A DNA stretch of 64,000 bases from Corynebacterium felinum (GCF_030408755.1 NZ_CP047209.1:3038001-3102000), one strand, 5' to 3'. Positions 35,787 to 49,335 are shown, counted from the stretch's first letter. Made by a program: numbers and translations. Notes: generated from the sequence alone by a model not told the origin.

Positions 35787-37019
35787 ATGCTTGAGATTTT
35801 CATTTATCCCGTCTCCGGAGTAATGAAACTCTGGCACCTGTTTTTCCACTCCCTGCTTGGACTCAACGATTCCGCCGCATGGATTTATTCCATCGTGGGA
35901 CTCATCGTGGTTGTGCGCGGAATTATTGCCCCCCTCCAGTGGATGATCCTCAAATCAGGTCGCATCTCCACCATGATGCGCCCGCACGTCGAAGCCATCA
36001 ACGCGGAATACGCCACCGAAGTCGATCCCGAAAAACTCAAAGAGATGGCTGCGCGACAAAAACAGGTGCGCAAAGACTACGGGTACAAGGTATCCGCCGG
36101 CTGCATCCCGCCACTTATTCAAATCCCCGTATTTTTGGGTTTGTACCAAGTACTGCTGCGCATGGCCCGGCCCGCCGAAGGTCTCGATTCAACCACACAC
36201 GCCCCCATTGGGCTGCTCACAAGCGCGGATGTCTCAAGCTTCCTCGAAGCCAAAATTGGCAACGTCGGCCTGCCCGCCTATATCGCCATGACCCCAGAGC
36301 AATTAGAACACGTAGGAACCACCGCCTACGCGGTGAATAACTTTAACTTCCCCCTGATCGTGCTCGCCGGTTTGGTCACCTCAATCAATATTACGATTTC
36401 GACGGTACGCAACCGTTTTTCCATGGACCATGATTCCAAGTTGGCTGCTTCCATGCTGAGCTGGATGGTGGTATTCATCATGCTCACCCCGATCATGTTG
36501 ATCTTTGTCGGTGTGACTGGCCCCATCCCCGCAGCTATTGCTATGTATTGGGTGCTCAATAACTTTTGGACACTCATCCAAAACGTCGTCATCTACATCA
36601 TTTTGCGCCGTGTGCTGCCCTACGAGCAGGAACTCATCGACTTCCAGCTAGAAAAGCGCGCACAGCGCATCGCGAATACCAAGCAGAAACGCACAATGCG
36701 CTGGCTCGGTCGTCTCGCAGTACTCGGATTCATCCTCGCCCCCTGGAAGTTTGAGACACACCAAAATAATTGGCACACCTCACGGCAATACTTCCGCGAT
36801 GCGGCTACGGAGAAAAAAGAGAAAAAAGCCGCAGCCAAAGCGCTCAAGAAAGAACGCGAGGCCGCAGCCAAAGCACACAAAGAAAAACTCGCTGCAGAAA
36901 AGCGCGCGGCGGAACAAGAAGCCGAAACACCACCAACAACCGAAGCTGGTGAAACTGAACGCACTCAAGAATCCAGCGGATCGTCTTCTCACAGCTCCGA
37001 AGCTAAAGCACAGGATTAA
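35787..37019 (+). CDS. YidC/Oxa1-type membrane protein insertase, second paralogue type
   Basis: The 410-aa protein starts at ATG 35787 behind AGAAGGATAC. Five membrane helices are visible; the first conserved block GLIVVVRGIIAPLQWMIL carries the arginine typical of the hydrophilic groove. It is followed by a cytoplasmic coiled hairpin (EYATEVDPEKLKEMAARQKQ) and AGCIPPLIQIPVFLGLYQVL. The C-terminal 90 residues are Lys/Ala/Glu rich and probably bind ribosomes. Standard yidC usually sits beside rpmH/rnpA at the origin, so this is likely a second insertase. Confidence 0.88.
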   Translation: MLEIFIYPVSGVMKLWHLFFHSLLGLNDSAAWIYSIVGLIVVVRGIIAPLQWMILKSGRISTMMRPHVEAINAEYATEVDPEKLKEMAARQKQVRKDYGYKVSAGCIPPLIQIPVFLGLYQVLLRMARPAEGLDSTTHAPIGLLTSADVSSFLEAKIGNVGLPAYIAMTPEQLEHVGTTAYAVNNFNFPLIVLAGLVTSINITISTVRNRFSMDHDSKLAASMLSWMVVFIMLTPIMLIFVGVTGPIPAAIAMYWVLNNFWTLIQNVVIYIILRRVLPYEQELIDFQLEKRAQRIANTKQKRTMRWLGRLAVLGFILAPWKFETHQNNWHTSRQYFRDAATEKKEKKAAAKALKKEREAAAKAHKEKLAAEKRAAEQEAETPPTTEAGETERTQESSGSSSHSSEAKAQD

Positions 37020-37023
37020 AAAC

Positions 37024-37063
37024 TTCTCGCCCTTGGTACTTCCATAAGTATCAAGGGCGAGAA
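37024..37063. terminator. Terminator between yidC-like and TetR genes
   Basis: TTCTCGCCCTTG at 37024-37035 pairs with CAAGGGCGAGAA at 37052-37063, between convergent genes. Confidence 0.85.
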
Positions 37064-37067
37064 TAGT

Positions 37068-37700
37068 TTAAATAGCGTAATCGGCAGGAGGTGCTGCCAG
37101 TAGCTGTACCGCTAAATCGCGGGCTAGTTTGAGTGGCTCCACGCTGTGGGTGAGTCGCGCACCCGCAAGCCCGCCGTCGAGAAGCACAAGCAACTGATGC
37201 GCCTGATTGCGACCAGGGTAACCGTTCTTTTCTGTCAGCAGCTCCGTGAGCGTATTCAAACGCCACTCTCGATGCTGGCGGGCTGCGTGAATAATCCCAT
37301 GCTCAGCTTCCGTTTCGGGGCGGGGATACTCGGTAGCCGCGTTTTGGAAATGCGAACCACGGAACTCCTTGCCGGGTTCTTCTTCGATCGACTGGTCAAA
37401 AAAGGCGAGGATTTTCTCCTGCGGATCGTGCATATGCGCTGTGCGCTGTGCGTATTCTTCACGCCACTTGTCGTCCATTGCCTCCAAATACGCAATCACC
37501 AACGCATCTTTTGAACCGAACAGTGAGTACAGTGATGCTTTTGCAACGTCAGCTTCGCGCAAGATCCGGTCGATACCGATCACACGGATACCCTCAGTGG
37601 TGAAAAGATGTGTAGCACTGTCGAGCAGTCGTTGCCGTGGGGTGGGGCGGTTGCGTCGTCGCCCCGCCGCCTTCGCGCCCGTTGACTTTGCAGTAGGCAT
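37068..37700 (-). CDS. TetR-family transcriptional regulator
   Basis: The 210-aa protein has a basic N-terminal tail, then the TetR helix-turn-helix (RQRLLDSATHLFTTEGIRVI and DVAKASLYSLFGSKDALV). The ligand domain is of a common type (HFQNAATEYPRPETEAEHGI). No divergent neighbour gives a clear target, and it may regulate the adjacent stress protein or itself. The gene starts at ATG 37700 behind AAAGGAGC. Confidence 0.9.
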   Translation of the reverse strand: MPTAKSTGAKAAGRRRNRPTPRQRLLDSATHLFTTEGIRVIGIDRILREADVAKASLYSLFGSKDALVIAYLEAMDDKWREEYAQRTAHMHDPQEKILAFFDQSIEEEPGKEFRGSHFQNAATEYPRPETEAEHGIIHAARQHREWRLNTLTELLTEKNGYPGRNQAHQLLVLLDGGLAGARLTHSVEPLKLARDLAVQLLAAPPADYAI

Positions 37701-37822
37701 TGCCTGAAAAAGCTCCTTTAGATGTCAGTCGCTGAGTGCTTTCTTAAGTTCGCACTCTCCAACTGAACAGATTAGTCTATTTTTTGCGAAATGCCCAGCC
37801 CAGTATCCCATGAGACGGAACG

Positions 37823-37853
37823 CGGGGAGCCGCGTGATTAGCGCAACTCCCCG
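37823..37853 (-). terminator. Hairpin after GlsB-type gene
   Basis: CGGGGAG at 37823-37829 pairs with CTCCCCG at 37847-37853, 24 nt after the minus-strand stop. Confidence 0.6.
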
Positions 37854-37876
37854 GACTAAGAATGGTTCGCTGTGAA

Positions 37877-38134
37877 CTATTTGCGTAGCTTCAGCACAAT
37901 GGTGAGCAAGATGACCGCACCCAGAAGGCAGGTGAGGAAGCTGAAGATCAGCCCACCGCCAGCAACGTCAACATTAAACAGACTTAAGATCCAGCCGCCC
38001 AAGAAGCCACCGAGAATACCAACAACAATATTTAAGATAATGCCTTGGCTCGCGTCAGTGCCTTTAATTTTGGAGGCAACCCAACCTGCAAGTCCACCGA
38101 TAACGATCCAGCCAATGAGCCCTAGAGTAGGCAT
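37877..38134 (-). CDS. GlsB/YeaQ/YmgE family membrane stress protein
   Basis: The 85-aa protein has three membrane helices with glycine-rich turns: GLIGWIVIGGLAGWVASKI, IVVGILGGFLGGWILSLF, and FLTCLLGAVILLTIV. This is the 'transglycosylase-associated' family induced by stress in many bacteria; no enzymatic activity is known. It starts at ATG 38134 with AAAGGAGAAG upstream. Confidence 0.92.
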   Translation of the reverse strand: MPTLGLIGWIVIGGLAGWVASKIKGTDASQGIILNIVVGILGGFLGGWILSLFNVDVAGGGLIFSFLTCLLGAVILLTIVLKLRK

Positions 38135-38647
38135 GATGTACTACTTCTCCTTTGTGTACAAATGTTCGTTTCCTTCTCTCCATGCCCGTGATGTGGATAG
38201 TCCGCATCTCGATTGCAGTGCCCACGAATTGTGGAGAGTAGATGCACTGAGCGTGGTTAGCCCCGCGCATGGATTAACCCCACTCTAAAGGTGCTTCTTT
38301 CGTGATTGCGACAACAAATTGATAACAATTAATGAAAAGGTGTTCTTTTTCACAGAAACCCCACCATAGAACATTTAAATTCATTCAGTAATTTTTGTCG
38401 TTTTTACACCTCCCCACACAAACACACACTCATGTCAACCTCGGGTGTCGGCACAGTGGACGTCAAAATCTTCGAATACGCCCCCAAAGGAACACGTGTT
38501 CACCGCCTTGCACACCCCCACTTTCCACGAAATCCCCCTCCCCTGCGCCTTTCGTTGGTGGAATCACTGCTCACACACGCATTCCCCTCACTGAAATAAA
38601 AATTCACGTGAGGGGAATGGGCAAGTAATCAAGATTTTTTAAGGAAA
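38135..38647. other. Intergenic region, GlsB promoter and stress-protein terminator
   Basis: About 510 nt with no convincing gene. It contains the promoter of the GlsB-type gene near 38150-38350 and a terminator near 38581-38618 for the downstream minus-strand gene. Confidence 0.5.
38581..38618 (-). terminator. Terminator of the universal stress protein gene
   Basis: ATTCCCCTCAC at 38581-38591 pairs with GTGAGGGGAAT at 38608-38618, downstream of the minus-strand gene. Confidence 0.75.
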
Positions 38648-39541
38648 CTACTTTGTTGGGCGTACCACGACCATGGGGCATGGTGCGCTTTGCAGCAGCG
38701 CACGGGAAGTGGAGCCAAGCAGCATACCGCGGAAACCACCGCGGCCGTGGGAGCCTACGACCAAAAGCTGCGCGCCCTTGGATGCCTCCACCAAGGCGCG
38801 AATGGGGCGGTCGCGGGTGATCACCATTTCCACTTCCACGTCTGGGTACTTCTCCAGCTTAGGAGCAAGGAGTTCTTCCACCAGCTTGGTCTGCTCATCT
38901 TCCACCACGTTCCACTCTTGCTGGGCTGCAGCAAGACCCGCAAGCGAAGCCTGTACCTGCATGTCCATCCAAGTGTGGACTGCAATCAGCTTTGCGCCAC
39001 GTGCCTGAGCTTCAGCGAAGGCGAAATCGGTGGCCTTTTGGGAAATCTCCGAACCGTCCACGCCCACAACGACTGGACCGTACTTCGATTCCTCGGTAAC
39101 AATATTGTCTTCGCGAACGACCACGACTGGGCACTTCGCGTGGGAGACTACAGCTGCGGAAACCGAACCCATTACCATGCCGGATAGTCCGCCAAGGCCT
39201 CGGGAACCCATAACAATCATAGAAACCGACTCGCTCATTTCAAGCAGCATATCGATCGGGGTGCCCTCAGCAACGGTGTATCCGATCTTAATGTCGGGGG
39301 CCACTTCGAGAGCAACTGCTTTCGCTGCTTCGATGATGTCCATGGTTTCTTTTTGTAATTCCTCGAATAGCTCTTGAGGAGGCACCATTCCTTCAGCGTA
39401 GAGGAACTGGGGCATGGTGTAACTGGAGGCTAGTCGTAGCGGTACGCCGCGTTTCGCGGCGGTATTTGCCGCCCAACGCACTGCGTTGGTGGCGGCGGTG
39501 GAGCCATCAACAGCAACAACGACGATGTTTTCGGTGGTCAT
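38648..39541 (-). CDS. Universal stress protein with two UspA domains
   Basis: The 297-aa protein starts at ATG 39541 (MTTENIVVVAVDGS) behind GAAAGG; a longer frame to 39625 is not supported. Each of the two Usp domains ends in an ATP-binding G-x2-G-x9-G motif: GSRGLGGLSGMVMGS in the first and GSHGRGGFRGMLLGS in the second. Such proteins bind ATP and are linked to dormancy and stress resistance. It appears to be monocistronic. Confidence 0.95.
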   Translation of the reverse strand: MTTENIVVVAVDGSTAATNAVRWAANTAAKRGVPLRLASSYTMPQFLYAEGMVPPQELFEELQKETMDIIEAAKAVALEVAPDIKIGYTVAEGTPIDMLLEMSESVSMIVMGSRGLGGLSGMVMGSVSAAVVSHAKCPVVVVREDNIVTEESKYGPVVVGVDGSEISQKATDFAFAEAQARGAKLIAVHTWMDMQVQASLAGLAAAQQEWNVVEDEQTKLVEELLAPKLEKYPDVEVEMVITRDRPIRALVEASKGAQLLVVGSHGRGGFRGMLLGSTSRALLQSAPCPMVVVRPTK

Positions 39542-39830
39542 GTGCTTACCTTTCTCATAGTGAACAGCTGGAAGGAATTCCCCGGAATTCCGCGCGCATG
39601 CACGCATCTTAGTCTGCCCTATCACGCATTGTTTTGGTAGGTTTCACTGTCAATCTCCCCCCTTTCGCGCAAGGGGAACACAGCAGTGATGATTGTGACC
39701 CTACTCAACACTTGTCTTATGCGTTTAACGTGCGCGAACAAAGAACCGGTTGTCCCGTATTCAATTGTCATTCACTACCCAGTGTACCCGCTTCATTTCT
39801 GCCTGCATGACTAACATCGGGTATAAGAAA

Positions 39831-39865
39831 ACCGGTTATCTCGAGGTTAAAAAGAGATAACCGGT
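39831..39865 (-). terminator. Terminator of the small PorH-like gene
   Basis: ACCGGTTATCTC at 39831-39842 pairs with GAGATAACCGGT at 39854-39865. On the minus strand it follows the 51-aa gene by 14 nt and runs into TTTTC. Confidence 0.85.
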
Positions 39866-39879
39866 GATAGGCAGGGCTT

Positions 39880-40035
39880 TTAACGAGGTGGGTTTGCTGC
39901 CAGATCAGTGGTAGCAGCAGGTGCGTTCGCTGGGTAGAGCGCTTGGTAGATTGCTTTGGCAATGGAGGCGATAACGGCCCCGATGCCTTCGGAGAAAAAT
40001 TTGAGGATCGGTTCGATCATCGCATTAATATCCAT
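39880..40035 (-). CDS. Small amphipathic protein, PorH/PorA-like
   Basis: A 51-aa frame runs from ATG 40035 to TAA 39880-39882, with a strong ribosome binding site (GAAGGAG) and its own terminator. It has no signal peptide and reads MDINAMIEPILKFFSEGIGA, then VIASIAKAIYQALY and a polar PANAPAATTDLAANPPR tail. Corynebacterial PorH and PorA are exactly such short, signal-less amphipathic peptides that form outer-membrane (mycomembrane) channels, often mycoloylated on Ser/Thr. The assignment is by character only. Confidence 0.7.
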   Translation of the reverse strand: MDINAMIEPILKFFSEGIGAVIASIAKAIYQALYPANAPAATTDLAANPPR

Positions 40036-40169
40036 GGGTTCATAGCTCCTTCGAAACAGCTGTATGCGTACGCGTGCGTATCTGAAATACTTCTTAAAAA
40101 CTTTATCTGGTTTCTGGGGATATTTGTTACGATTTTTGGCATCAAGGTGGGTGTGTACGATTATTATTT

Positions 40170-41192
40170 ATGCAGGAAAATCCCGCGCGCACTAAGCGCC
40201 CCCGTCGCCGTCCACCCCTTCCCGTGAGGGAGGGTTTAAATCCAACGAGGGCTAGGGTTCCTGAGGAATATGCTGGGGTATCTGCCTTTGATTTTGTGTG
40301 GATGCTCAAAACTACTCAGCGTCATCAGCATCCAGACGATACCCAGGAGGAATTGCTGGAGGCGTTTCGTCGTGGCGAGGTGCGCCGCAATTTCTTCCCT
40401 GAAGATCAACCGCTTTCGCCGCAGGAGGTGCTGCAGGCGGGTACTGATGTGTGGTTTTACCGAATGCCTGCGGTTGAGGTGGAGGTGCCGTATCGCTGTG
40501 AGCTGATTTTTGAAGATGAGCATCTTTACGTCGTCGATAAGCCCCCGTATCTTGCAACGATGCCGCGCGGAAAGCATATTACGCAGACTGCGACAGTGCA
40601 GTTGCGTCGTTTGACAGGAAATAATGACCTTGCCCCGGCGCATCGTCTTGATCGTCTCACCAGCGGCGTGCTGGTGTTTACCAAGCATGCTGCGGCGCGC
40701 GGACCCTATCAGGAGTTGTTTGCGCAGCGTTTAGCGCAGAAAACTTATGTTGCTGTTGCTGCGCGTTCTAATGTTGCTGCTGGCACGGTGTGGGAGCACC
40801 GGATGGAGAAGGTTGCCGGTCAGGTACAGGGTGAGATTGTGCCCGGTGAGGTAAATGCGATTACGCGGGTTGAGTCTGTGACTGAGTGTGATGCGTCGAT
40901 GATGGCTCAGTTGCGTCGCATGCATGGTGATATCCCGGATCAGGCGGTGTATGAGCTGAAGCCGTTGACGGGGCGTACTCACCAGTTGCGGATTCATATG
41001 TGGGCGGCGGGTGTTCCGATTTTGGGCGATCCTGCGTATCCTGTTGTGTTGCCGGAGAATTATGAGGATTTTTCTACGCCGATGCATTTGATTTCCCGCG
41101 AGTTGCGTTTTACTGATCCGTTGTCGGGTCAGCAGCGGGTGTTTTGTTCATCGCGAGATTTGAGCTTGTCGACGTCGTGGGCTGTGTCGTAG
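40170..41192 (+). CDS. RluA-family rRNA/tRNA pseudouridine synthase
   Basis: The 340-aa protein starts at ATG 40170. The catalytic motif is APAHRLDRLTSGVLVF with the essential aspartate, and further family blocks are YVVDKPPYLATMPRG and PLTGRTHQLRIHMWAAGVPI. The N-terminal 100 residues are charged and may act as a substrate-binding extension. It resembles the RluC/RluD-type enzymes that modify 23S rRNA or tRNA. It is convergent with an rRNA operon, whose terminator it shares. Confidence 0.93.
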   Translation: MQENPARTKRPRRRPPLPVREGLNPTRARVPEEYAGVSAFDFVWMLKTTQRHQHPDDTQEELLEAFRRGEVRRNFFPEDQPLSPQEVLQAGTDVWFYRMPAVEVEVPYRCELIFEDEHLYVVDKPPYLATMPRGKHITQTATVQLRRLTGNNDLAPAHRLDRLTSGVLVFTKHAAARGPYQELFAQRLAQKTYVAVAARSNVAAGTVWEHRMEKVAGQVQGEIVPGEVNAITRVESVTECDASMMAQLRRMHGDIPDQAVYELKPLTGRTHQLRIHMWAAGVPILGDPAYPVVLPENYEDFSTPMHLISRELRFTDPLSGQQRVFCSSRDLSLSTSWAVS

Positions 41193-41253
41193 TTTTGTTG
41201 CTGTTGCGAAGGCCTTAGCGCCTTCGCTGAGTATTTTTTCACTGTTTATATGT

Positions 41254-41286
41254 CAAAAGCCCACCCTTTGTGGGGGTGGGCTTTTG
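41254..41286. terminator. Bidirectional terminator of rRNA operon 1, now separated by an intron
   Basis: CAAAAGCCCACCC at 41254-41266 pairs with GGGTGGGCTTTTG at 41274-41286. The same element follows the 5S gene of operon 2 directly (49585-49616), which shows that it belongs to the rRNA operon. Here the 1933-nt intron lies between it and the 5S gene. Confidence 0.9.
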
Positions 41287-41289
41287 TTG

Positions 41290-43222
41290 GTTCGCCCGAC
41301 ATGGGCATGTTCTTAAGGGTGTGAGTCCCTGATAGTGAAGGTGGTTTAACTATGTAGCTGATGGCAACTGCAGCATCGTGAGGTGTTGTGGGGAGGAAGC
41401 TTCAAGCGAAATCCTGCACCGAGGTATACGAATCACATATAAGGCGCGCTGATCTGGGTAAGGCTGCCGAAGAAGTCGAAGCCTGTTCCATCGAAGTGGT
41501 TAGTGTGTAGATGTGGCGGTTGTAGGAGGAAAGAGCATGTTCTTAATCGGGGAGGCCTGTCACAGACTGTGCCAAGTAGGTGTGGTAAGCCCTGTTGTGG
41601 GTTGGTGTGGTAGGAGTCAGCCGAGGTCATAGTACTCGTGGGAGACACCGCGGTCCGCGGTAGCCCTTATGGTGGGTGAGCGAGGAAGGACTGAACTTTA
41701 CATTGTTGAGTATGGAACCTGGATTGTAGTTATGCATAACGGTGAAAGCTGCCAACCACGTGTGTGTGGGCATTATGGGGAGGATAGGGTGAATCCCGAC
41801 GATAGCCATGGTGTGCTTAGTTGTGTGTCTGCCGATGTAGGGGAAGTGTCAACTGGTGCGGGTGCTGATCTGTGGGATCAAGTCTTTTCAGGTGGCAATC
41901 TCCGCACTGCATTAGAGCGGGTTAAGACGAATAAGGGTGCTGCTGGTGTGGACGGGGTAGGTGTTGAGGATATTGACGTTTATCTGCGTGAACACTGGAG
42001 TGGCATTCGTGAGCGTCTTGACGCGGGAACGTATAAGCCGTTGCCGGTTCGTGAGGTGATGATCCTAAAGCCTTCGGGTGGTTGGCGTATGCTTGGTGTT
42101 CCGACTGTTGTTGATCGTGTGATTTGTCAGGCGATCGCGCAGGTACTTACGCCTATCTTTGATGTGGGGTTTGTGCCTGTGTCTTTTGGTTTCAGGCCTC
42201 AACGTAGCGCACATATGGCGTTAAAGACCGCACGTGGGTTTCTTAACGAGGGGTATGTGTGGGTTGTTGAGGTTGATTTGTCGAAGTATTTCGACACGGT
42301 TAATCACGACATGTTGATGTCGAGGGTGGCTCGTAAGGTTGACGATAAGCGCGTGTTGAAGCTTATTCGGGCGTATTTAAACGCTGGGATTATGGCTGAT
42401 GGTGTTGTTCGGTGTAGTGATGCAGGGACTCCGCAGGGGTCACCGTTATCGCCGTTGTTGAGCAATATCATGTTGGATGATTTTGATCATTATCTTGCAT
42501 CTAAGGGCACGAAGTTTGTTCGTTATGCTGATGATATTCGGGTCTTTGTTCGTTCCAAGCGTGCTGCGCAGCGTGCGCTTGCCCAGTCTGGGAAGTTTCT
42601 GGAGGGGAAGTTAAAGCTGCGGGTTAATCAGGAGAAGTCCACTATTTGTCATGCGATTAAGGCGGAGCTTTTAGGCTATGGGTTCTATCTGGTTCGTGGT
42701 GATCAGTATCGGTTTCGACTTACTAAGGCCACGAAGGTGAGGGTTTTAGCCCGAGTGAAAGAGCTTACGGCAAGATCGTGGTCGGTGTCGATGGAGTATC
42801 GCATTGACCGGTTAAACAAATATTTGCGTGGATGGCTTGGTTATTTCGCGTTGGCGGATGCGAAGGTGTTTCTTAACCGGCTGGATGAGCATCTTCGTCG
42901 TCGACTGCGGATGTGCGTATGGAAGCAGTGGAAACGTATCCGAACGCGGATACGGAACCTCTGCCGCTTGGGTGTGGATAAACAAAAGGCCTATGAGTGG
43001 GCTAATACCAGTAAGTCCTACTGGCGTATCGCTGGCTCGTGGGTGCTTACAACCACGCTTACTAATGCGTATTGGAATGACCAGAACCTCGTATCAGCCG
43101 TGGCGTATTGGAACTATAAGCACAGTCAATACTCTGTATTGGTGTAAGGAACCGCCGTATGCGATGAACCGCACGTACGGTGGTGTGAGAGGGCTGCCGG
43201 GAAACCCGGCACCCTACTCGAT
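41290..43222 (+). mobile_element. Group IIC intron with encoded reverse transcriptase
   Basis: Both ends can be placed to the base because operon 2 holds the unoccupied site: exon joint CTTTTGTTG | TGAAGTTTTT (49612-49630). The 5' end reads GTTCGCCCGACATGGGC, and domain V lies at about 43149-43192 (core GAACCGCCGTA ... CGTACGGTGGTGTGAGAGG). Domain VI and the 3' end read CCCTACTCGAT. Domain V, the 3' end and the insertion 3 nt after a terminator hairpin are hallmarks of bacterial class C introns such as that of Oceanobacillus iheyensis. The intron reads on the plus strand, opposite to rRNA transcription. Confidence 0.93.
41669..43147 (+). CDS. Group IIC intron-encoded reverse transcriptase/maturase
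   Basis: The frame is 492 aa from ATG 41669; family members usually begin nearer LWDQVFSGGNLRTAL, so a start at ATG 41732 or later is possible. RT blocks include NKGAAGVDGV, VDLSKYFDTVNHDML, GTPQGSPLSPLLSNIMLDDF and the catalytic FVRYADDIRVFVRSKRAAQR. The maturase (X) region reads RLNKYLRGWLGYFALADAKV, and the C-terminus ends without an HNH endonuclease domain, as expected for class C. It splices and mobilises the intron in which it lies, ending two bases before domain V. Confidence 0.93.
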   Translation: MVGERGRTELYIVEYGTWIVVMHNGESCQPRVCGHYGEDRVNPDDSHGVLSCVSADVGEVSTGAGADLWDQVFSGGNLRTALERVKTNKGAAGVDGVGVEDIDVYLREHWSGIRERLDAGTYKPLPVREVMILKPSGGWRMLGVPTVVDRVICQAIAQVLTPIFDVGFVPVSFGFRPQRSAHMALKTARGFLNEGYVWVVEVDLSKYFDTVNHDMLMSRVARKVDDKRVLKLIRAYLNAGIMADGVVRCSDAGTPQGSPLSPLLSNIMLDDFDHYLASKGTKFVRYADDIRVFVRSKRAAQRALAQSGKFLEGKLKLRVNQEKSTICHAIKAELLGYGFYLVRGDQYRFRLTKATKVRVLARVKELTARSWSVSMEYRIDRLNKYLRGWLGYFALADAKVFLNRLDEHLRRRLRMCVWKQWKRIRTRIRNLCRLGVDKQKAYEWANTSKSYWRIAGSWVLTTTLTNAYWNDQNLVSAVAYWNYKHSQYSVLV

Positions 43223-43232
43223 TGAAGTTTTT

Positions 43233-43349
43233 GGTCGGCGGTGTCTTACTCTCCCACAAACTCCCGTTTGCAGTACCATCAGCGCTGTCGGGCTTAGCTT
43301 CCGGGTTCGGAATGGGACCGGGCGTGTCCCCGACGCTATGACCACCGAC
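43233..43349 (-). rRNA. 5S rRNA, operon 1
   Basis: A 117-nt gene. The minus strand begins GTCGGTGGTCATAGCG and ends GACACCGCCGACC. It is identical to the copy at 49631-49747. The intron 3' end lies only 10 nt beyond the 5S 3' end. Confidence 0.95.
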
Positions 43350-43454
43350 ACATTTTTTTGGGTTGTGTGTGTTGTGGGTGTTTGTGTTGTGTCAGTGACT
43401 GTGTAGTGGACGCGGTGTTGTGTTTTGTTTGTTGTGTTTTGTGTTTTGTTTTGG

Positions 43455-48446
<4,992 letters not shown>

Positions 48447-48789
48447 AAAACAAGAACAAAAACTATTCCTGCCCAAGGCTCGTGAAAAGCCCAACCAAAC
48501 CGGCAAAAAAACAAACAACCAGCCCACACAACACCCAACCCAAAAGCCAGGCACCATGCGAAAATGATTGAAAAAAACAAAAAAAGACAACAACCTCCCC
48601 CAACCCGACGGGGCAAAAAACGGGGAAGGCAAAAGAATCGAATCATCAATCCCGTCATCCAACAGCAAACAATTTAACAAGCAAGCCACACTTGCCGGCC
48701 AAACCCACCATCAAACAACAAAACCAACAACCCAAACAAAAAACAAAAGTACATTGGCACACTATTGAGTTCTCAAACAACACAAACCA
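48447..48789 (-). promoter_or_regulatory. rRNA operon 1 leader with boxA-like antitermination signal
   Basis: This 343-nt leader is identical to that of operon 2 (54842-55184). The minus strand contains TTTGAGAACTCAATAGTGTG (48758-48777), the actinobacterial boxA-type sequence used for rRNA antitermination. Confidence 0.8.
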
Positions 48790-48889
48790 TCACAACCAAC
48801 CCCCACACAAGGAAGCTGTTAAACAATGGAATCGTATTCAACCACCACAACCAAACAAACTATCTTCACCAACTTGGAAGATACCGTCT

Positions 48890-48945
48890 GTCGCGGCGAC
48901 TCGTATTAATCTACACACCCCAACACACATACACAAACACAAAGG
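48890..48945 (-). promoter_or_regulatory. Promoter of rRNA operon 1
   Basis: A block shared with the otherwise different region before operon 2 (GGCGACTCG-N-ATTAAT-N-TACACACCCC on the plus strand, 48895-48921) gives TAGATTAAT on the minus strand as a likely -10 element. The start of transcription would be at GAGTCGCC. Confidence 0.7.
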
Positions 48946-48975
48946 TCAAAGCGTTAAAAGGTGGTGAAACAGATC

Positions 48976-49007
48976 ATGCGCCTTTCTGCTTATGCAGAAA
49001 GGCGCAT
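48976..49007 (-). terminator. Terminator of the small secreted protein gene
   Basis: ATGCGCCTTTCTGC at 48976-48989 pairs perfectly with GCAGAAAGGCGCAT at 48994-49007, 20 nt after the stop of the gene at 49027. Confidence 0.85.
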
Positions 49008-49026
49008 GGCGATACTTACAAAACCG

Positions 49027-49335
49027 CTAGGACGACTTGCCCTGGACCCAGTTGATGACCTTGTTGATCAGTTCGCGAACCTTCTTAGTAATGAAATCGA
49101 AGAATCGAATCACCGACGAGTTGCTTGCCGAGAGGCGAGCGCTCGTAGGGTTATCAGACAAAGTCGAACTCAACTTGGAGCTCAAGTTCCGATCAGCGGA
49201 ACCGCGGGCCGAAGAACGGTCCTTGCTGGTTTGCTCAACTGCCACTGGTTCTTCTTGAGCCATTGCTGGCGCGGCAGCGAAACCCAAAGAGGTAGCAGTT
49301 GCGATGGACACGAAAAGGGTTGAGAGCTTCTTCAT
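49027..49335 (-). CDS. Small secreted protein between the two rRNA operons
   Basis: The 102-aa protein starts at ATG 49335 with a strong GGAGGAGAG ribosome binding site. A clear signal peptide (MKKLSTLFVSIATATSLGFA) ends with the cleavage site AMA/QEE. The mature protein has a Ser/Arg-rich, probably disordered middle (SKDRSSARGSADRNLSSKL), and the last 28 residues form a cationic amphipathic helix (FFDFITKKVRELINKVINWV). The gene has its own ribosome binding site and terminator. I recognise no family; membrane or envelope association through the helix is plausible. Confidence 0.8.
   Translation of the reverse strand: MKKLSTLFVSIATATSLGFAAAPAMAQEEPVAVEQTSKDRSSARGSADRNLSSKLSSTLSDNPTSARLSASNSSVIRFFDFITKKVRELINKVINWVQGKSS

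Noticed and set aside
38432..38599. 55-codon frame starting MSTSGVGTVDVKIF
   Set aside because: No ribosome binding site, runs into the terminator hairpin of the neighbouring gene, and composition is not protein-like.
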